From a virus, in the IMG/VR virus record IMGVR_UViG_3300023284_001813, positions 1 to 43,981 of that record: DNA of 43,981 nucleotides; one strand, written 5' to 3'. The position numbers and the translations under genes are program-made. Below, in pieces: positions 6,826 through 15,120 of this stretch. Each line of letters begins with the position of its first letter. The stretch's first letter is position 1. The notes under the pieces were generated by a model. That model did no database searches, was not told the DNA's origin, and worked only from the letters and a program-made list of their open reading frames with translations.

Positions 6826-7428
6826 ATGAAAAGGCCAGGAAGAGCAAAAAAGGGTGAATCGGGCCGAACCCATCAAGAGAAAACGGTGCTTTTCGAGCGA
6901 CGTGTTCGGGCCGGTCAGTTACAAGCGCAAAAGCGTAGTTTACGCGATATTGCGTCGATTCTGAAGTGTTCACTCACCACTGTGCACAAAGATATTCGGT
7001 GGATTCGGAATTACTGGAAGGAGCAAATAGGTCTTACCTATGACGAACACATAGCGGATGTGCTCCGAGAAGTCGATACGGCCATAAAAGAAGCTTATGC
7101 AGCATGGACGCGTTCGATCGGTCAACACGTGGTCACTACGGAACGCGTAAGCCATAAAGGGGGCGAAACGACTGTTCGTACCGAGACCATGGCCGGGGAT
7201 CCCAGATACTTGCTCGTTGTGTCTCAACTCCTGGACAAAAAGCTCCGGTTATTCGGTACTGCTGCAGACCGAAACCATGGAGGAAAGGGCTTATTCGCGT
7301 TCGTACAGGCATGGGTGGCCCTGCAGGAAACCGATCAAGACACATACCAACTATCAGCCGAGGAACGGGCTGTTGTAGGCGAAACCCCACAGTTAACCGA
7401 ATATGAGGTATTAGACAATGCAGAGTGA
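6826..7428 (+). CDS. Helix-turn-helix protein, candidate small terminase subunit
   Basis: About 200 residues from ATG 6826 (an in-frame GTG at 6802 would add eight). A basic N-terminus (KRPGRAKKG) precedes a clear helix-turn-helix at residues about 38-60 (SLRDIASILKCSLTTVHKDI). Further on, GDPRYLLVVSQLLDKKLRLFGT resembles a region of phage helix-turn-helix proteins that sit near terminase genes and are often called small terminase subunits. The large subunit lies 4.7 kb downstream, so this assignment is an inference; a transcriptional regulator is the main alternative. The next gene overlaps its end by 11 bases. Confidence 0.7.
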   Translation: MKRPGRAKKGESGRTHQEKTVLFERRVRAGQLQAQKRSLRDIASILKCSLTTVHKDIRWIRNYWKEQIGLTYDEHIADVLREVDTAIKEAYAAWTRSIGQHVVTTERVSHKGGETTVRTETMAGDPRYLLVVSQLLDKKLRLFGTAADRNHGGKGLFAFVQAWVALQETDQDTYQLSAEERAVVGETPQLTEYEVLDNAE

Positions 7429-7864
7429 ACCAACGTTGCACGAGTACGTGTGTGAGACGTGTTATACAGCACAGGCGTGTGCCCACGTGCCTACATCATG
7501 GACTGCCATAGGTGTCACCACCTACGTATGTGACGCATGCACCGATCGCTTACGCTCATTCGACAGGCAAGGACAGGCAACAAAGACCGGCATGTTCGCC
7601 GATAGTCGAGAGGACCCTAGAAAGGGCACGAATAGCACGAAAACGGCCATTTATGGGAATGAACTGGTAAACGTGCAAGTACGCGAAAACAACGGGTTCA
7701 CCAGTTATATCGTTAAGATATTGGGTGTCGTTCACGTGCTGAATGAACTGCAGGCAAAAGCCCTGTTTGAAGCAATAACGACAGCTTTTCACGAGTTGCA
7801 ACCCGAGTATTTCAGCGGCTCGGAGGGCGTTCCCGCCTACATTTTATCGGATATTCCTGCCTAA
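7418..7864 (+). CDS. Zinc-ribbon-like hypothetical protein
   Basis: A 148-residue protein overlapping the previous gene by 11 bases. The N-terminal 45 residues contain CETCYTAQAC and later CDAC, two CxxC-type pairs spaced like a zinc ribbon. The C-terminal half (residues about 70-140) looks like a separate alpha/beta domain. It may bind nucleic acid, but nothing shows a specific role. Translation is likely coupled to the helix-turn-helix gene upstream. Confidence 0.65.
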   Translation: MQSEPTLHEYVCETCYTAQACAHVPTSWTAIGVTTYVCDACTDRLRSFDRQGQATKTGMFADSREDPRKGTNSTKTAIYGNELVNVQVRENNGFTSYIVKILGVVHVLNELQAKALFEAITTAFHELQPEYFSGSEGVPAYILSDIPA

Positions 7865-7926
7865 TACCGTTCGAAAACGCTCGAATATCGACATATCGTG
7901 CCAATTTATTCGTACTTATGCACCAA

Positions 7927-7999
7927 TTGTCCACAGTACCCGGTTAGTTGTCCACAATGGGGCTGATCTTACCCACATCTTATCAACAAGTTATCAACA
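7927..7999. repeat. Cluster of four DnaA-box-like sequences
   Basis: TTGTCCACA occurs at 7927-7935 and 7948-7956, and TTATCAACA at 7980-7988 and 7991-7999. Each differs by one base from TTATCCACA. All four lie on the same strand in the 214-base gap between 7864 and 8079, which has no gene. This may be a second origin-like or DnaA-regulated site. Confidence 0.65.
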
Positions 8000-8078
8000 A
8001 CTCAGGAAATAGTGGGATCCGAACGGTGTTTACCGCTACCCCCTCCCGAAAAATCTACAATCCTAAGTAGGAAAAAAT

Positions 8079-8330
8079 ATGCAGCCGACGGAAGAGAAGA
8101 TTGAACGCAGGATAGTTTTCGAATTGGAGGTAGGAGCGGATACGATGCGCGATTTGGCTTCCTGTCTTATGAATTTGGCTCACCAATTGGACCGTTTCGA
8201 ACATGAGCCCAAGGAAGGATGGAGGAGCGTCAGTGGTGGCTACAGTTCAGGCTACGTCGCTAAGATTCGAATCAATCCTGAGATGGATGGAGACAAGTAC
8301 CGAGTGTGGCTCGAAAAGCATCACCAATAG
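8079..8330 (+). CDS. Hypothetical small protein
   Basis: An 83-residue protein (MQPTEEKIERR...) with AGGA nine bases before the ATG. A predicted strand-helix-strand layout with a helix at residues about 22-43 (RDLASCLMNLAHQLDRFE). No recognised domain. It is the first gene of the middle small-gene cluster, just downstream of the DnaA-like boxes. A 137-base gap without a gene follows, up to 8467, in which I see no feature beyond the ribosome-binding site of the next gene. Confidence 0.6.
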   Translation: MQPTEEKIERRIVFELEVGADTMRDLASCLMNLAHQLDRFEHEPKEGWRSVSGGYSSGYVAKIRINPEMDGDKYRVWLEKHHQ

Positions 8331-8467
8331 GCGGGTGAAAAAAATTCTCTCAATTCTCCATAGGGGGTAAAAGTGACCTGGGGTTAGTGGGAACTTCACA
8401 TTCGAGAATGCTTTCACAGTACTTCACCCCATGTAAGTAATAAATAACCTATACAGGAGAACCAACG

Positions 8468-8698
8468 ATGGAAACAACCGAAAGCACACTTCGCGTATTA
8501 CAGGAGTTGTACGACTCCGAGATCAGTTTTTTGATCGAAGCACGTTGGGATGACGGCTTCGATGTTCGTCTTGGCGGCAACTGGAATTCGGTGTACGCCC
8601 GTGCGAATATGGATACTATGGAGGAGGCGGTGGTATTCTTGAAGAAGCACGCAATAATTCATTTCCCGGAATCTGAATTTGCCAAGCGGAGAGGTTGA
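8468..8698 (+). CDS. Hypothetical small protein
   Basis: A 76-residue protein starting METTESTLRV, with AGGAGAACCAACG upstream, a strong ribosome-binding site. It looks like an alpha-beta-alpha fold: N-terminal helix, the strands FLIEARWDDGFDVRLGG, then a helix. Not recognised. The next gene begins after three bases. Confidence 0.62.
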   Translation: METTESTLRVLQELYDSEISFLIEARWDDGFDVRLGGNWNSVYARANMDTMEEAVVFLKKHAIIHFPESEFAKRRG

Positions 8699-8701
8699 GC
8701 C

Positions 8702-8968
8702 ATGGAATACAACGATGAGATGTTGAATCGAATCAGTGAATTGATTTCCCGACTTCAGCGAGCGCCCATGTCAAGTTACTATGGCAAGCCGGTCCACCGT
8801 GTATACGTTTCGGTGGATAGAATAACGGTTCTTGAGGCTGAGTTTAACGAATGGGCAAGGGGGATTGATTGTGAGACGACGGAGCCCGAACCGGCCGTAG
8901 ATGATAGCATCGATTACGAGACTCGAAGCAGCATCCCTTTCCGCGTGAGAAGGAGGAATGAGCGATGA
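8702..8968 (+). CDS. Hypothetical small protein
   Basis: An 88-residue protein (MEYNDEMLNR...) with GAGAGGTTGAGCC before the ATG. The N-terminal half is helical, the C-terminal third is acidic then basic (SIPFRVRRRNER). The stop overlaps the next start (ATGA), showing a translationally coupled string. No domain recognised. Confidence 0.62.
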   Translation: MEYNDEMLNRISELISRLQRAPMSSYYGKPVHRVYVSVDRITVLEAEFNEWARGIDCETTEPEPAVDDSIDYETRSSIPFRVRRRNER

Positions 8969-9231
8969 ATGAAATGGAATATGTTTTCACGCTCGAAGAA
9001 TTGAGGGATGCATTGATGCGCTGGTACGAGGGGGCTCACGATTACGAGCAAGCTACGGAAGAAAAGCTATCGACAATGGCATCTTTCATGATCATTGGGG
9101 CTCGAGAGTTGCCAATTCTCCATGTTGTCCCGGCCGATGAGATCAAAGAAGGCTGGACACCACACCCCAAGATCGTTCGCATGGCGCACGAAGCAAAGAT
9201 GCGTCGTGAAAAAGAGCAGGGGGAGGAATGA
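8965..9231 (+). CDS. Hypothetical helical protein
   Basis: An 88-residue helical protein (MNEMEYVFTL...) with GAAGGAGGAATGAGCG upstream, among the best ribosome-binding sites in the window. Charged C-terminus (KMRREKEQGEE). It overlaps its upstream neighbour by four bases. Function unknown. Confidence 0.62.
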   Translation: MNEMEYVFTLEELRDALMRWYEGAHDYEQATEEKLSTMASFMIIGARELPILHVVPADEIKEGWTPHPKIVRMAHEAKMRREKEQGEE

Positions 9232-9233
9232 TC

Positions 9234-9677
9234 ATGAATGACAAACTATCGTGGCGCAAATTCCCTGAAGAACAGCCGGTGCACGGGCAAATGTATTTTG
9301 TCTGTGGCTGGTGGAGTGATGGCAGTGGGTTTGCTTTTGATCTCGACTCGCTCTTTTGGGATGGGAAGTTCATCACCGATTTTCCGGCCGAATATGACGG
9401 GGGTGTAGATTACTTTTGCATTCTCAATTTGCCCGAGGAAATACCCAGGAAGAAGAAGCCCATGAATTTCATTTCATGCGCTGTAGCTGATGGGCAACAG
9501 CCGTGCTTGGAAGACGCTAAGAATCACTTTTGGAACCGAGAAGCATCCGGGAATGGGTACCGATGCATGAAGTGCGGCGTCACGGCTGAGTTCTTCGGGT
9601 ACAAGGATCCTGAGATGGCGGTTGAACCTGCCCGTGAAATCCCTTCTGCAACCATTCTTGGTGGTCATGATGAATGA
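9234..9677 (+). CDS. DUF551-like protein with C-terminal Cys pair
   Basis: A 147-residue protein. I chose ATG 9234 because GGGGAGGAATGATC gives correct spacing; an ATG at 9228 would be too close. The N-terminus (LSWRKFPEEQPVHGQMYFVC) resembles the opening of DUF551 proteins common in phages ('W..v.e.lP..g..VLv'), where the rest of the domain is a small beta fold. A C-terminal extension has YRCMKCGV, a possible half zinc site. The DUF551 call is pattern recognition only. Confidence 0.62.
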   Translation: MNDKLSWRKFPEEQPVHGQMYFVCGWWSDGSGFAFDLDSLFWDGKFITDFPAEYDGGVDYFCILNLPEEIPRKKKPMNFISCAVADGQQPCLEDAKNHFWNREASGNGYRCMKCGVTAEFFGYKDPEMAVEPAREIPSATILGGHDE

Positions 9678-9918
9678 CGACAAAGAAGAATTGCCGGGAG
9701 GATTCACTATCACGGTTGGGAAGTACGATGTTGAGGTTGGGACGGGGGAGCACTTGTACGCGCTTTTCACGCGGAACCTGTTGCTTGAAAATGATGAGAT
9801 CGATACGGTCACTGGATTCGAATCATTGGGTATGAGCGGTAAGCGTGCCTGGAATGCTACGGCCGCGCAGTTCATGAGAGACTTGATGTATCCTCCGGAG
9901 GAAAGCGATGAGTGCTGA
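9667..9918 (+). CDS. Hypothetical small protein
   Basis: An 83-residue protein starting at one of two adjacent ATGs (9667 or 9670) with GGTGGTC upstream; it overlaps the previous gene by 11 bases. Longer versions of this frame lack a ribosome-binding site. A beta-rich start (GGFTITVGKYDVEVGTG) is followed by helices, ending in YPPEESDEC. Not recognised. Confidence 0.6.
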   Translation: MMNDDKEELPGGFTITVGKYDVEVGTGEHLYALFTRNLLLENDEIDTVTGFESLGMSGKRAWNATAAQFMRDLMYPPEESDEC

Positions 9919-10225
9919 AAAGACGCCGGATGAAGTATTGCAGACTCGAATTGATGCTCTGGAAAAGTCTATAAGCATCGATGAATACATAGGCGAGAAG
10001 GAAGCGGAACTCATGGCAAAGGGACTCGATCACTTAGATATGATGTACCAGGTATTGATGCTCCTTCGTGACATAGCGCAAGGGCAAAGGGGGAGCATCC
10101 GTTATTTCAGCGAATTCTATTATCTGCCCGAGATCAAGAAGGAATTCGTTGATCAGCTATTGGAGGATTTCGAGCGGTATTACGAAACGCTCGAAGTGCC
10201 CGGGGAGGATGATCATGATGGATGA
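9908..10225 (+). CDS. Hypothetical helical protein
   Basis: A 105-residue acidic, helical protein (MSAEKTPDEV...) with GGAGGAAAGCG upstream. It overlaps both neighbours by 11 bases. Three helices are likely, and the C-terminus is strongly acidic (EVPGEDDHDG). No motif recognised. Confidence 0.62.
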   Translation: MSAEKTPDEVLQTRIDALEKSISIDEYIGEKEAELMAKGLDHLDMMYQVLMLLRDIAQGQRGSIRYFSEFYYLPEIKKEFVDQLLEDFERYYETLEVPGEDDHDG

Positions 10226-10478
10226 GGGATTGGTTTCTTACCTTATGCAAGTTATGCAGGAGATCAACCGCTCTCTTTTGCAGTGTTCGGATAACGGATG
10301 TAGATGTGCACAGTGTGCCGGGAAGGTAAATCGACTCGAGAAGATGCGCAAGCACATGGTCAAGCAGTATTTTATGAATGATTGGATTCGGTACCACTTC
10401 TGTCATAAATGGATTGGGAGCATGCCGAGGAATGAGTATGGGCGGCTCGACAATGTTTATTATGTTTGGCTCAATTAG
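10215..10478 (+). CDS. Small Cys-rich helical protein
   Basis: An 87-residue protein from ATG 10215, with GGGGAGGATGATC upstream and an 11-base overlap with the previous gene. Residues about 20-33 hold four cysteines (CSDNGCRCAQC) that could bind one zinc ion. A basic helix follows (KVNRLEKMRKHMVKQ). The last part is rich in aromatic residues. A nucleic-acid or protein-binding role is possible but not shown. Confidence 0.6.
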   Translation: MMDEGLVSYLMQVMQEINRSLLQCSDNGCRCAQCAGKVNRLEKMRKHMVKQYFMNDWIRYHFCHKWIGSMPRNEYGRLDNVYYVWLN

Positions 10479-10496
10479 TAAACGACTGAAACCAAT

Positions 10497-10823
10497 ATGG
10501 AAATAGGAGAAATACTTAAATCCTGGCGTCATGCATTTGGATTAAACCAACGTGATGCGGGAAAACGATTAAGTGTTCATTTTACCTATATAAGCAAGAT
10601 TGAAAACGGAATACTTTCTCCGTCAGTCGATCTTATCGAACGTATGGCCGATGTCTACAATCGATCACGAGAGGATTGTGATTCTGCTTGCATAGCTAAA
10701 AGGCAGCTTCCATCATGGGTAGAGCCTTTAGTGTTATCTAATCCACATGTCTTAAATAATCTACAATTATCATATCGAAGGTGGATGTCTGACCGGAGCA
10801 GCCCCCCCAAAGAATACGCATAA
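10497..10823 (+). CDS. XRE (Cro/CI) family helix-turn-helix regulator
   Basis: A 108-residue protein with a classic N-terminal XRE domain at residues about 5-58: FGLNQRDAGKRLSVHFTYIS is the helix-turn-helix and KIENGILSPSVDLIERMADVY completes the fold. The C-terminal 45 residues are not a known dimerisation domain. The gene is visibly more AT-rich than its neighbours, with codons such as TTA, ATA and AAA, which suggests separate acquisition. It could repress or activate the surrounding genes; no integrase is present, so it need not be a lysogeny repressor. Confidence 0.85.
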   Translation: MEIGEILKSWRHAFGLNQRDAGKRLSVHFTYISKIENGILSPSVDLIERMADVYNRSREDCDSACIAKRQLPSWVEPLVLSNPHVLNNLQLSYRRWMSDRSSPPKEYA

Positions 10824-10857
10824 ATTGTAAAACCAATTAATATCATGAGGAATTGCC

Positions 10858-11205
10858 ATGAACCTCAGATTGACGGTATTTGCGCCTATGCTTTTCTGCT
10901 TTGTGATTGCGATGCTTTTCGTGGGTGAAAAGGAGCCGCATCTAGGCTCTTGCGCTTACACGTGGATGGGCAGGGACAGCACCGAGCACGATGTTTCGCT
11001 ATCGTGGAATGATTATGGTGGATGCGGCGGGCAGAGCATCCAGTATAGCTATGTCTTTCACAAGGTTGAAACGTGGCGCGGCCATTCGTCAACGTATACG
11101 ACGACCGGCAAGATGTGTGCGTTTTCGCCGGGGAATCTTCGGAGTCTGATCGATCCGGATTCCGAGAAGGCGATTAAATCGAACAACCTGAGTTGTGAAC
11201 GATGA
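10858..11205 (+). CDS. Secreted or membrane-anchored Cys-containing protein
   Basis: A 115-residue protein with TGAGGAATTGCC upstream. Residues 4-22 (RLTVFAPMLFCFVIAMLFV) form a signal peptide or membrane anchor. The mature part has cysteines in SCAYTW, GGCGGQ, KMCAF and NLSCER, so two disulfides are possible in the periplasm. No enzymatic motif is visible. The next small gene overlaps it by four bases. A superinfection-exclusion or envelope role is conceivable, but this is speculation. Confidence 0.6.
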   Translation: MNLRLTVFAPMLFCFVIAMLFVGEKEPHLGSCAYTWMGRDSTEHDVSLSWNDYGGCGGQSIQYSYVFHKVETWRGHSSTYTTTGKMCAFSPGNLRSLIDPDSEKAIKSNNLSCER

Positions 11206-11378
11206 CCTACCGGGGATACGAAATAACGGTCAACTACGACAGTACTAGCGAAATGCATACGGCATCGGGTTCGAAAGTCGTTGGTAAGAAAAGGACCACG
11301 ATTTACGGTAGAGCTATGAGTACGGAAGGGGGGGCAATCTCGGATCTTCAGGATAAGATCGACACGGCTTTGAAGTAA
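11202..11378 (+). CDS. 58-residue hypothetical protein
   Basis: A short frame from ATG 11202 to the TAA at 11376-11378. The start overlaps the upstream stop (ATGA), and the frame fills the space to the next gene. The product begins MTYRGYEITV and looks beta-rich then helical, ending DLQDKIDTALK. This opening resembles small phage proteins with a 'y.Gy.I.v' strand. Function unknown. Confidence 0.6.
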   Translation: MTYRGYEITVNYDSTSEMHTASGSKVVGKKRTTIYGRAMSTEGGAISDLQDKIDTALK

Positions 11379-11383
11379 ACCAG

Positions 11384-11572
11384 ATGGCAAATCTAGAGCG
11401 AGGGCGGGACATTATGCTCGCAATATTGCGTGGATATTGCAAATCTATCATTGTTTCATACAAGGTCAAACCCAACAAATTTGAAGTATTGCTTAACGTT
11501 AGGGCCGACAAACTGTACACTATAAGCGTCGAGATTGAAGAAAAGGAGGAGGAGGTTGAAGAAGAAGAGTAA
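11384..11572 (+). CDS. Small protein with polyglutamate tail
   Basis: A 62-residue protein (MANLERGRDI...) following five bases after the previous gene. It has a helix, then strands, and ends in about 14 nearly continuous acidic residues (EEKEEEVEEEE). Such tails occur in DNA-mimic and chaperone-like proteins, but the body is too small to classify. No strong ribosome-binding site, so coupling to the previous gene is likely. Confidence 0.5.
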   Translation: MANLERGRDIMLAILRGYCKSIIVSYKVKPNKFEVLLNVRADKLYTISVEIEEKEEEVEEEE

Positions 11573-11599
11573 GAAGAAAAAGCAACTAGGGAGGGAAAA

Positions 11600-11905
11600 A
11601 TGAGCGATATCCTATTGACACGTGAGGAAAAGGAAAAGCAGCTTGCGGCACTGCGGATGATGCTGACGATGCTTGTTGTGATCAACAAGATTGAGGATCC
11701 TATGATTCCCACACTTCAGTACAAGAATTCGAGGGACTATCGTGAGAATTGCGTGTTTATTGAGAAACAGGCAAAGCTGTTAGGACTAGTGATCCCGAAT
11801 GTAGAGGATGATTTACGGATCCTGATTGCGAAGTACATCGGAAAGCCGTTTATGATGATTCCGAACCGCGAGGTCAATCTAATCAACCCAAAAGGTACAG
11901 CATGA
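11600..11905 (+). CDS. Hypothetical helical protein
   Basis: A 101-residue helical protein (MSDILLTREE...) with AGGGAGGGAAAA upstream. Methionine-rich first helix (LRMMLTMLVV) that is amphipathic and not a clear membrane span. It overlaps the next gene by four bases. Not recognised. Confidence 0.6.
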   Translation: MSDILLTREEKEKQLAALRMMLTMLVVINKIEDPMIPTLQYKNSRDYRENCVFIEKQAKLLGLVIPNVEDDLRILIAKYIGKPFMMIPNREVNLINPKGTA

Positions 11906-12102
11906 AGCGTTTGCATCTATGGATATTGTTATTTGTCGCAGTGGGGTGGGCTTTGATGATGAGTTTCAGTGCATACAATCAATCAAGAGCTATTGTGTCG
12001 ATTCGGGCGTACAACCGCGAGGTAAGCCATGAGCTTGACCTGCATATTGAGGCTCTGGAAAAGATCACCAGTATTGTTGCTCCTGTCGATTCACTTCAAT
12101 AA
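11902..12102 (+). CDS. Single-pass membrane protein
   Basis: A 66-residue protein coupled to the previous gene (ATGA-type overlap). Residues 4-24 (LHLWILLFVAVGWALMMSFSA) are one membrane helix, followed by a helical tail (SHELDLHIEALEKI). Last gene before the terminase. Topology is like other small phage membrane proteins here; function unknown. Confidence 0.6.
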   Translation: MKRLHLWILLFVAVGWALMMSFSAYNQSRAIVSIRAYNREVSHELDLHIEALEKITSIVAPVDSLQ

Positions 12103-12113
12103 TGCTGGCGTAG

Positions 12114-13748
12114 ATGCTCTATTTCGAACAGGAAAAGGGGATCGGATATCGCAACGCGGCCGCACATTTGTTGGAAGCGTGGGAAAACAATCCTGTTCGT
12201 TTTGCCTATGATGTTTTCGGGATAGATTTGTGGGATCGGCAGCGGGAAATGATCTTGTCGGCGGTGAATTCGCATCATTTCGCGTGGAAGAGCGGCCATA
12301 AGACCGGGAAAAGCCTTGATGCGGCTCTTATTGCGTACTGGTGGGCATGTACGCGGAAGGGTGGGCGCGTTGGTCTTACCTCTAGCTCCTATCTGCAGGT
12401 AAAGAAAATCCTATGGCGTGAGATCAAGGCGCTTTACCGCATGGCAAAAGTCGATCTTGGCGGGAAGATACATGACGACCCGCGTAGCGGCTTGGTGTGG
12501 GAGACGGGAAACGAGATCTTTGGGTTCACGACGAAAGACAAGGAACGTGCCGCCGGTTACTCCGGGCCGAATAATCTTTTCATTGTCGATGAGGCTTCCG
12601 GCCGCGGCTTGGAGGATATCTACGATGCACTCGAAGGGAATGTCGCTGGTGGTGGAAAAATCGGTATGTTCTCGAATCCGACTCGCAACAGTGGCATATT
12701 CTTCGAAGCGTTCGCATCCAAAACATCTATATGGACGACGGGCTCGATATCCTCCCGTGAAACGCCCAATGTGAAGGAGGGCCGGATCGTCGTTCCGGGA
12801 TTGGCAACGAAAGAATGGGTTGAACTGAGGGAGAAAGAGTGGGGCAAGGATCATCCGCTGTTCCTCATCCGCGTTGAGGGGAAATTCCCCAAGTACAGTG
12901 ACACTTCGATCATTCCGTATGATCTCCTGGAAGAGTCACAGATCAACTGGCGGGCGCACCGGCTGCAGTACGACGGGAAGGAGAAAGGCGATTGGCAAAT
13001 GATAGCAACGCAGCCGGGAGATTTTCGGGTTGGCATTGACGTTGCCCGCCATGGTAGCGATGATTCGGTGTTGCAACCTCTCCGCGGACTCATTGCACTT
13101 CAACCCAAGAATTATCATGGGCTCGACGGCCCGGAGCTTGCGGCCGAATTCCTCGACTACATCGACATGGCGAGAGAAAGCGGCGCTTTACCGATTGAGG
13201 AAGTAAAGGTCATTGCTCTAGTCGATGAGATCGGCGAAGGTTCAAGCTGCTTCGATGCTCTTAGGCATTCGCACCGGGCAAAGATATTACGCGTTCAGCT
13301 TGTGAGCATCAAGGCTTCGAGAGGGCCGAACTATCCCGAGAAGTTCAAGGATCTCTATACCGAAATGCTTTTCAACATCCGGTATTGGTTATTGCTTGGT
13401 GGGATGCTCCCTGAAAACGTCAAGCTCGATAAGGAACTGCTGTTCGCTGAATATCTACTCGACGAAAAGGCGCGTTATTGCCGCCGGTTCACGAAGGAAG
13501 AAGAGAAGAAAGAGGCGAATATAGGCCATAGTCCTGACAACCGCGATGCACTCGCGGATGCTGTTCCCGGCGGGCTCATTCCTCCGGACTTTGCAGGCAT
13601 GAAATCCGTGCCTCATGACAGTTTGGGCAGTTACGTATCTTCCGAGGGAGATCTTCACCTACCAGAACGCAGAATTGTTCATCCGAACAGTTCTCATTTG
13701 ACAGATGTAACTACCGAGCGTGATTGGATACGCTCGTTTCTGAAGTAG
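12114..13748 (+). CDS. terL: Terminase large subunit
   Basis: A 544-residue DNA-packaging motor subunit. It translocates DNA into the prohead using ATP and cuts concatemers. The N-terminal ATPase shows the Walker A motif GHKTGKS (residues 61-67) and Walker B LFIVDE (155-160). The C-terminal RNase H-like nuclease shows GIDVARHGSDD (307-317), a conserved acid region near VDEIGEGSS (370-378) and SPDNRDALADA (473-483). All expected motifs are present and the length is normal. ATG 12114 has no Shine-Dalgarno site, as for most structural genes here. It opens the head module; the portal follows after seven bases. Confidence 0.97.
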   Translation: MLYFEQEKGIGYRNAAAHLLEAWENNPVRFAYDVFGIDLWDRQREMILSAVNSHHFAWKSGHKTGKSLDAALIAYWWACTRKGGRVGLTSSSYLQVKKILWREIKALYRMAKVDLGGKIHDDPRSGLVWETGNEIFGFTTKDKERAAGYSGPNNLFIVDEASGRGLEDIYDALEGNVAGGGKIGMFSNPTRNSGIFFEAFASKTSIWTTGSISSRETPNVKEGRIVVPGLATKEWVELREKEWGKDHPLFLIRVEGKFPKYSDTSIIPYDLLEESQINWRAHRLQYDGKEKGDWQMIATQPGDFRVGIDVARHGSDDSVLQPLRGLIALQPKNYHGLDGPELAAEFLDYIDMARESGALPIEEVKVIALVDEIGEGSSCFDALRHSHRAKILRVQLVSIKASRGPNYPEKFKDLYTEMLFNIRYWLLLGGMLPENVKLDKELLFAEYLLDEKARYCRRFTKEEEKKEANIGHSPDNRDALADAVPGGLIPPDFAGMKSVPHDSLGSYVSSEGDLHLPERRIVHPNSSHLTDVTTERDWIRSFLK

Positions 13749-13755
13749 AATTATT

Positions 13756-15120
13756 ATGGCAAGGAATCTTCCTGCAGTACTCAAGCAATCACTCGCGGGA
13801 CTCGAAACCGATTTCCTGTTCGCAACCGATGGTTTCAGGCTCAACCCCAAAGATCCTATCACCATTGCAGAGTCACGAGGAACCGATCCGAGGACAATGT
13901 ACCGGCTTCTAGAGCAAGACGGCCGTGTATATACCACTCTGCAGAAGAGATTTACGAACCTCACTCGAAGCGAAATCGTCGTGGAGCCCGGCCGAAGGCG
14001 CGGCGCTTCTACCACTCTCAAGGATCGGAAAGCCGCGGAAATGGTCGAGGATCAGATTGCGGTTATGGGCAAGCGGATGGAATCGGCTCTTCAAGGTACT
14101 TTTGCACGTGCACACTTTGCACGGGGGTTCGAATCGTTCACTCTCGGCATGCTCGATGCGCTCTTGATGGGATATGCCGTTGCGGAAATCATATGGAGTA
14201 CTGACGGCTCGGAAATCGTTGCATCGGAGATAGCAGTTCGTGATCAGCGGCGTTTTGTATTCGTCAAGAACGGGGATGAATATGAACTCAAGCTTGTCAC
14301 GTCTCTTGGGATGTTCAATGCCGAAGATCTACCGCCACGGAAATTTCTAGTCTATACATGGGGCTCAAGCGACGATCCTTATGGTTTGGGGCTCGGGCAC
14401 AGGCTTTATTGGCCGGTATTCTTCAAGCGGCGCGATCTGGCTTATTGGGTGAAGTTCCTCGAAAGGCACGGTTTGCCGACAGTTGTAGGAAAACACCCGC
14501 CGGGAGAAGAGCAATCTAAGATCGATCAACTGTTCAAAGCGTGCAAAGCGGTACAGAGTGAATCAATTGTGACGATCCCCGATAATGAGATGATCGATCT
14601 TATCGAAGCGGCAACTACGTCCGTTTCTACTAGCGGGTTCGATGGATTGCTTCGAGAGATGAACAAGGCGATCACGCTTATCGTCCTCGGTACCGAATTG
14701 TCAACGGATATCGAACAAGGGGGATCTCGAGCTGCGACCGAAGTTCATAGCGATCTGGAAAGGGAGCGAAGTGTACTCGATGGTGTGCGCCTTACCGAAG
14801 GCCCCTATCAGATGCTATCGAACTGGATCACGATGTTCAACTTCGATGGTGCTGTGGCTCCCGTGATAAGGCGGCGTTTCCTGAAGGAAGATAATTTGCA
14901 GCAGCGGGTGAACATCCTCAAGACGTTATCCGAAATGGGATTCGTACCAAGCCTTGAGTTCATAAACGATAAGTTCGGCGATGGCGGTGAGGAAGGAGTA
15001 TTCGAAGAGAAGGAAATGCCCGCCCCTTCCGAGCCCGGCCCGGATCCGGTACCGCCGGATAACCGCGAGGATGAAAAAGAACTCGAACTGGTAGAAGATC
15101 GGCAAAATGGCGAAGCGTAG
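13756..15120 (+). CDS. Portal protein, DUF935 (Mu gp29-like)
   Basis: A 454-residue protein of the DUF935 portal family. Portals form the dodecameric ring at one capsid vertex through which DNA enters and leaves. Typical traits are a regular series of helices and strands, LLMGYAVAEIIW, a YWVKFLERHGLPTVVGK segment and a region near VLGTELSTDIEQGGSRAATEVHSD, all of which match the family as I know it. The acidic C-terminal tail (EDEKELELVED) is probably disordered. It sits between TerL and the morphogenesis gene, as in Mu-like heads. The next gene overlaps its end by 14 bases. Confidence 0.93.
   Translation: MARNLPAVLKQSLAGLETDFLFATDGFRLNPKDPITIAESRGTDPRTMYRLLEQDGRVYTTLQKRFTNLTRSEIVVEPGRRRGASTTLKDRKAAEMVEDQIAVMGKRMESALQGTFARAHFARGFESFTLGMLDALLMGYAVAEIIWSTDGSEIVASEIAVRDQRRFVFVKNGDEYELKLVTSLGMFNAEDLPPRKFLVYTWGSSDDPYGLGLGHRLYWPVFFKRRDLAYWVKFLERHGLPTVVGKHPPGEEQSKIDQLFKACKAVQSESIVTIPDNEMIDLIEAATTSVSTSGFDGLLREMNKAITLIVLGTELSTDIEQGGSRAATEVHSDLERERSVLDGVRLTEGPYQMLSNWITMFNFDGAVAPVIRRRFLKEDNLQQRVNILKTLSEMGFVPSLEFINDKFGDGGEEGVFEEKEMPAPSEPGPDPVPPDNREDEKELELVEDRQNGEA

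Noticed and set aside
10497-10823. XRE protein as lysogeny repressor proving a temperate phage
   Set aside because: No integrase, excisionase, partition genes or attachment site were recognised, and the gene is not at a divergent switch; the regulator alone does not show lysogeny.
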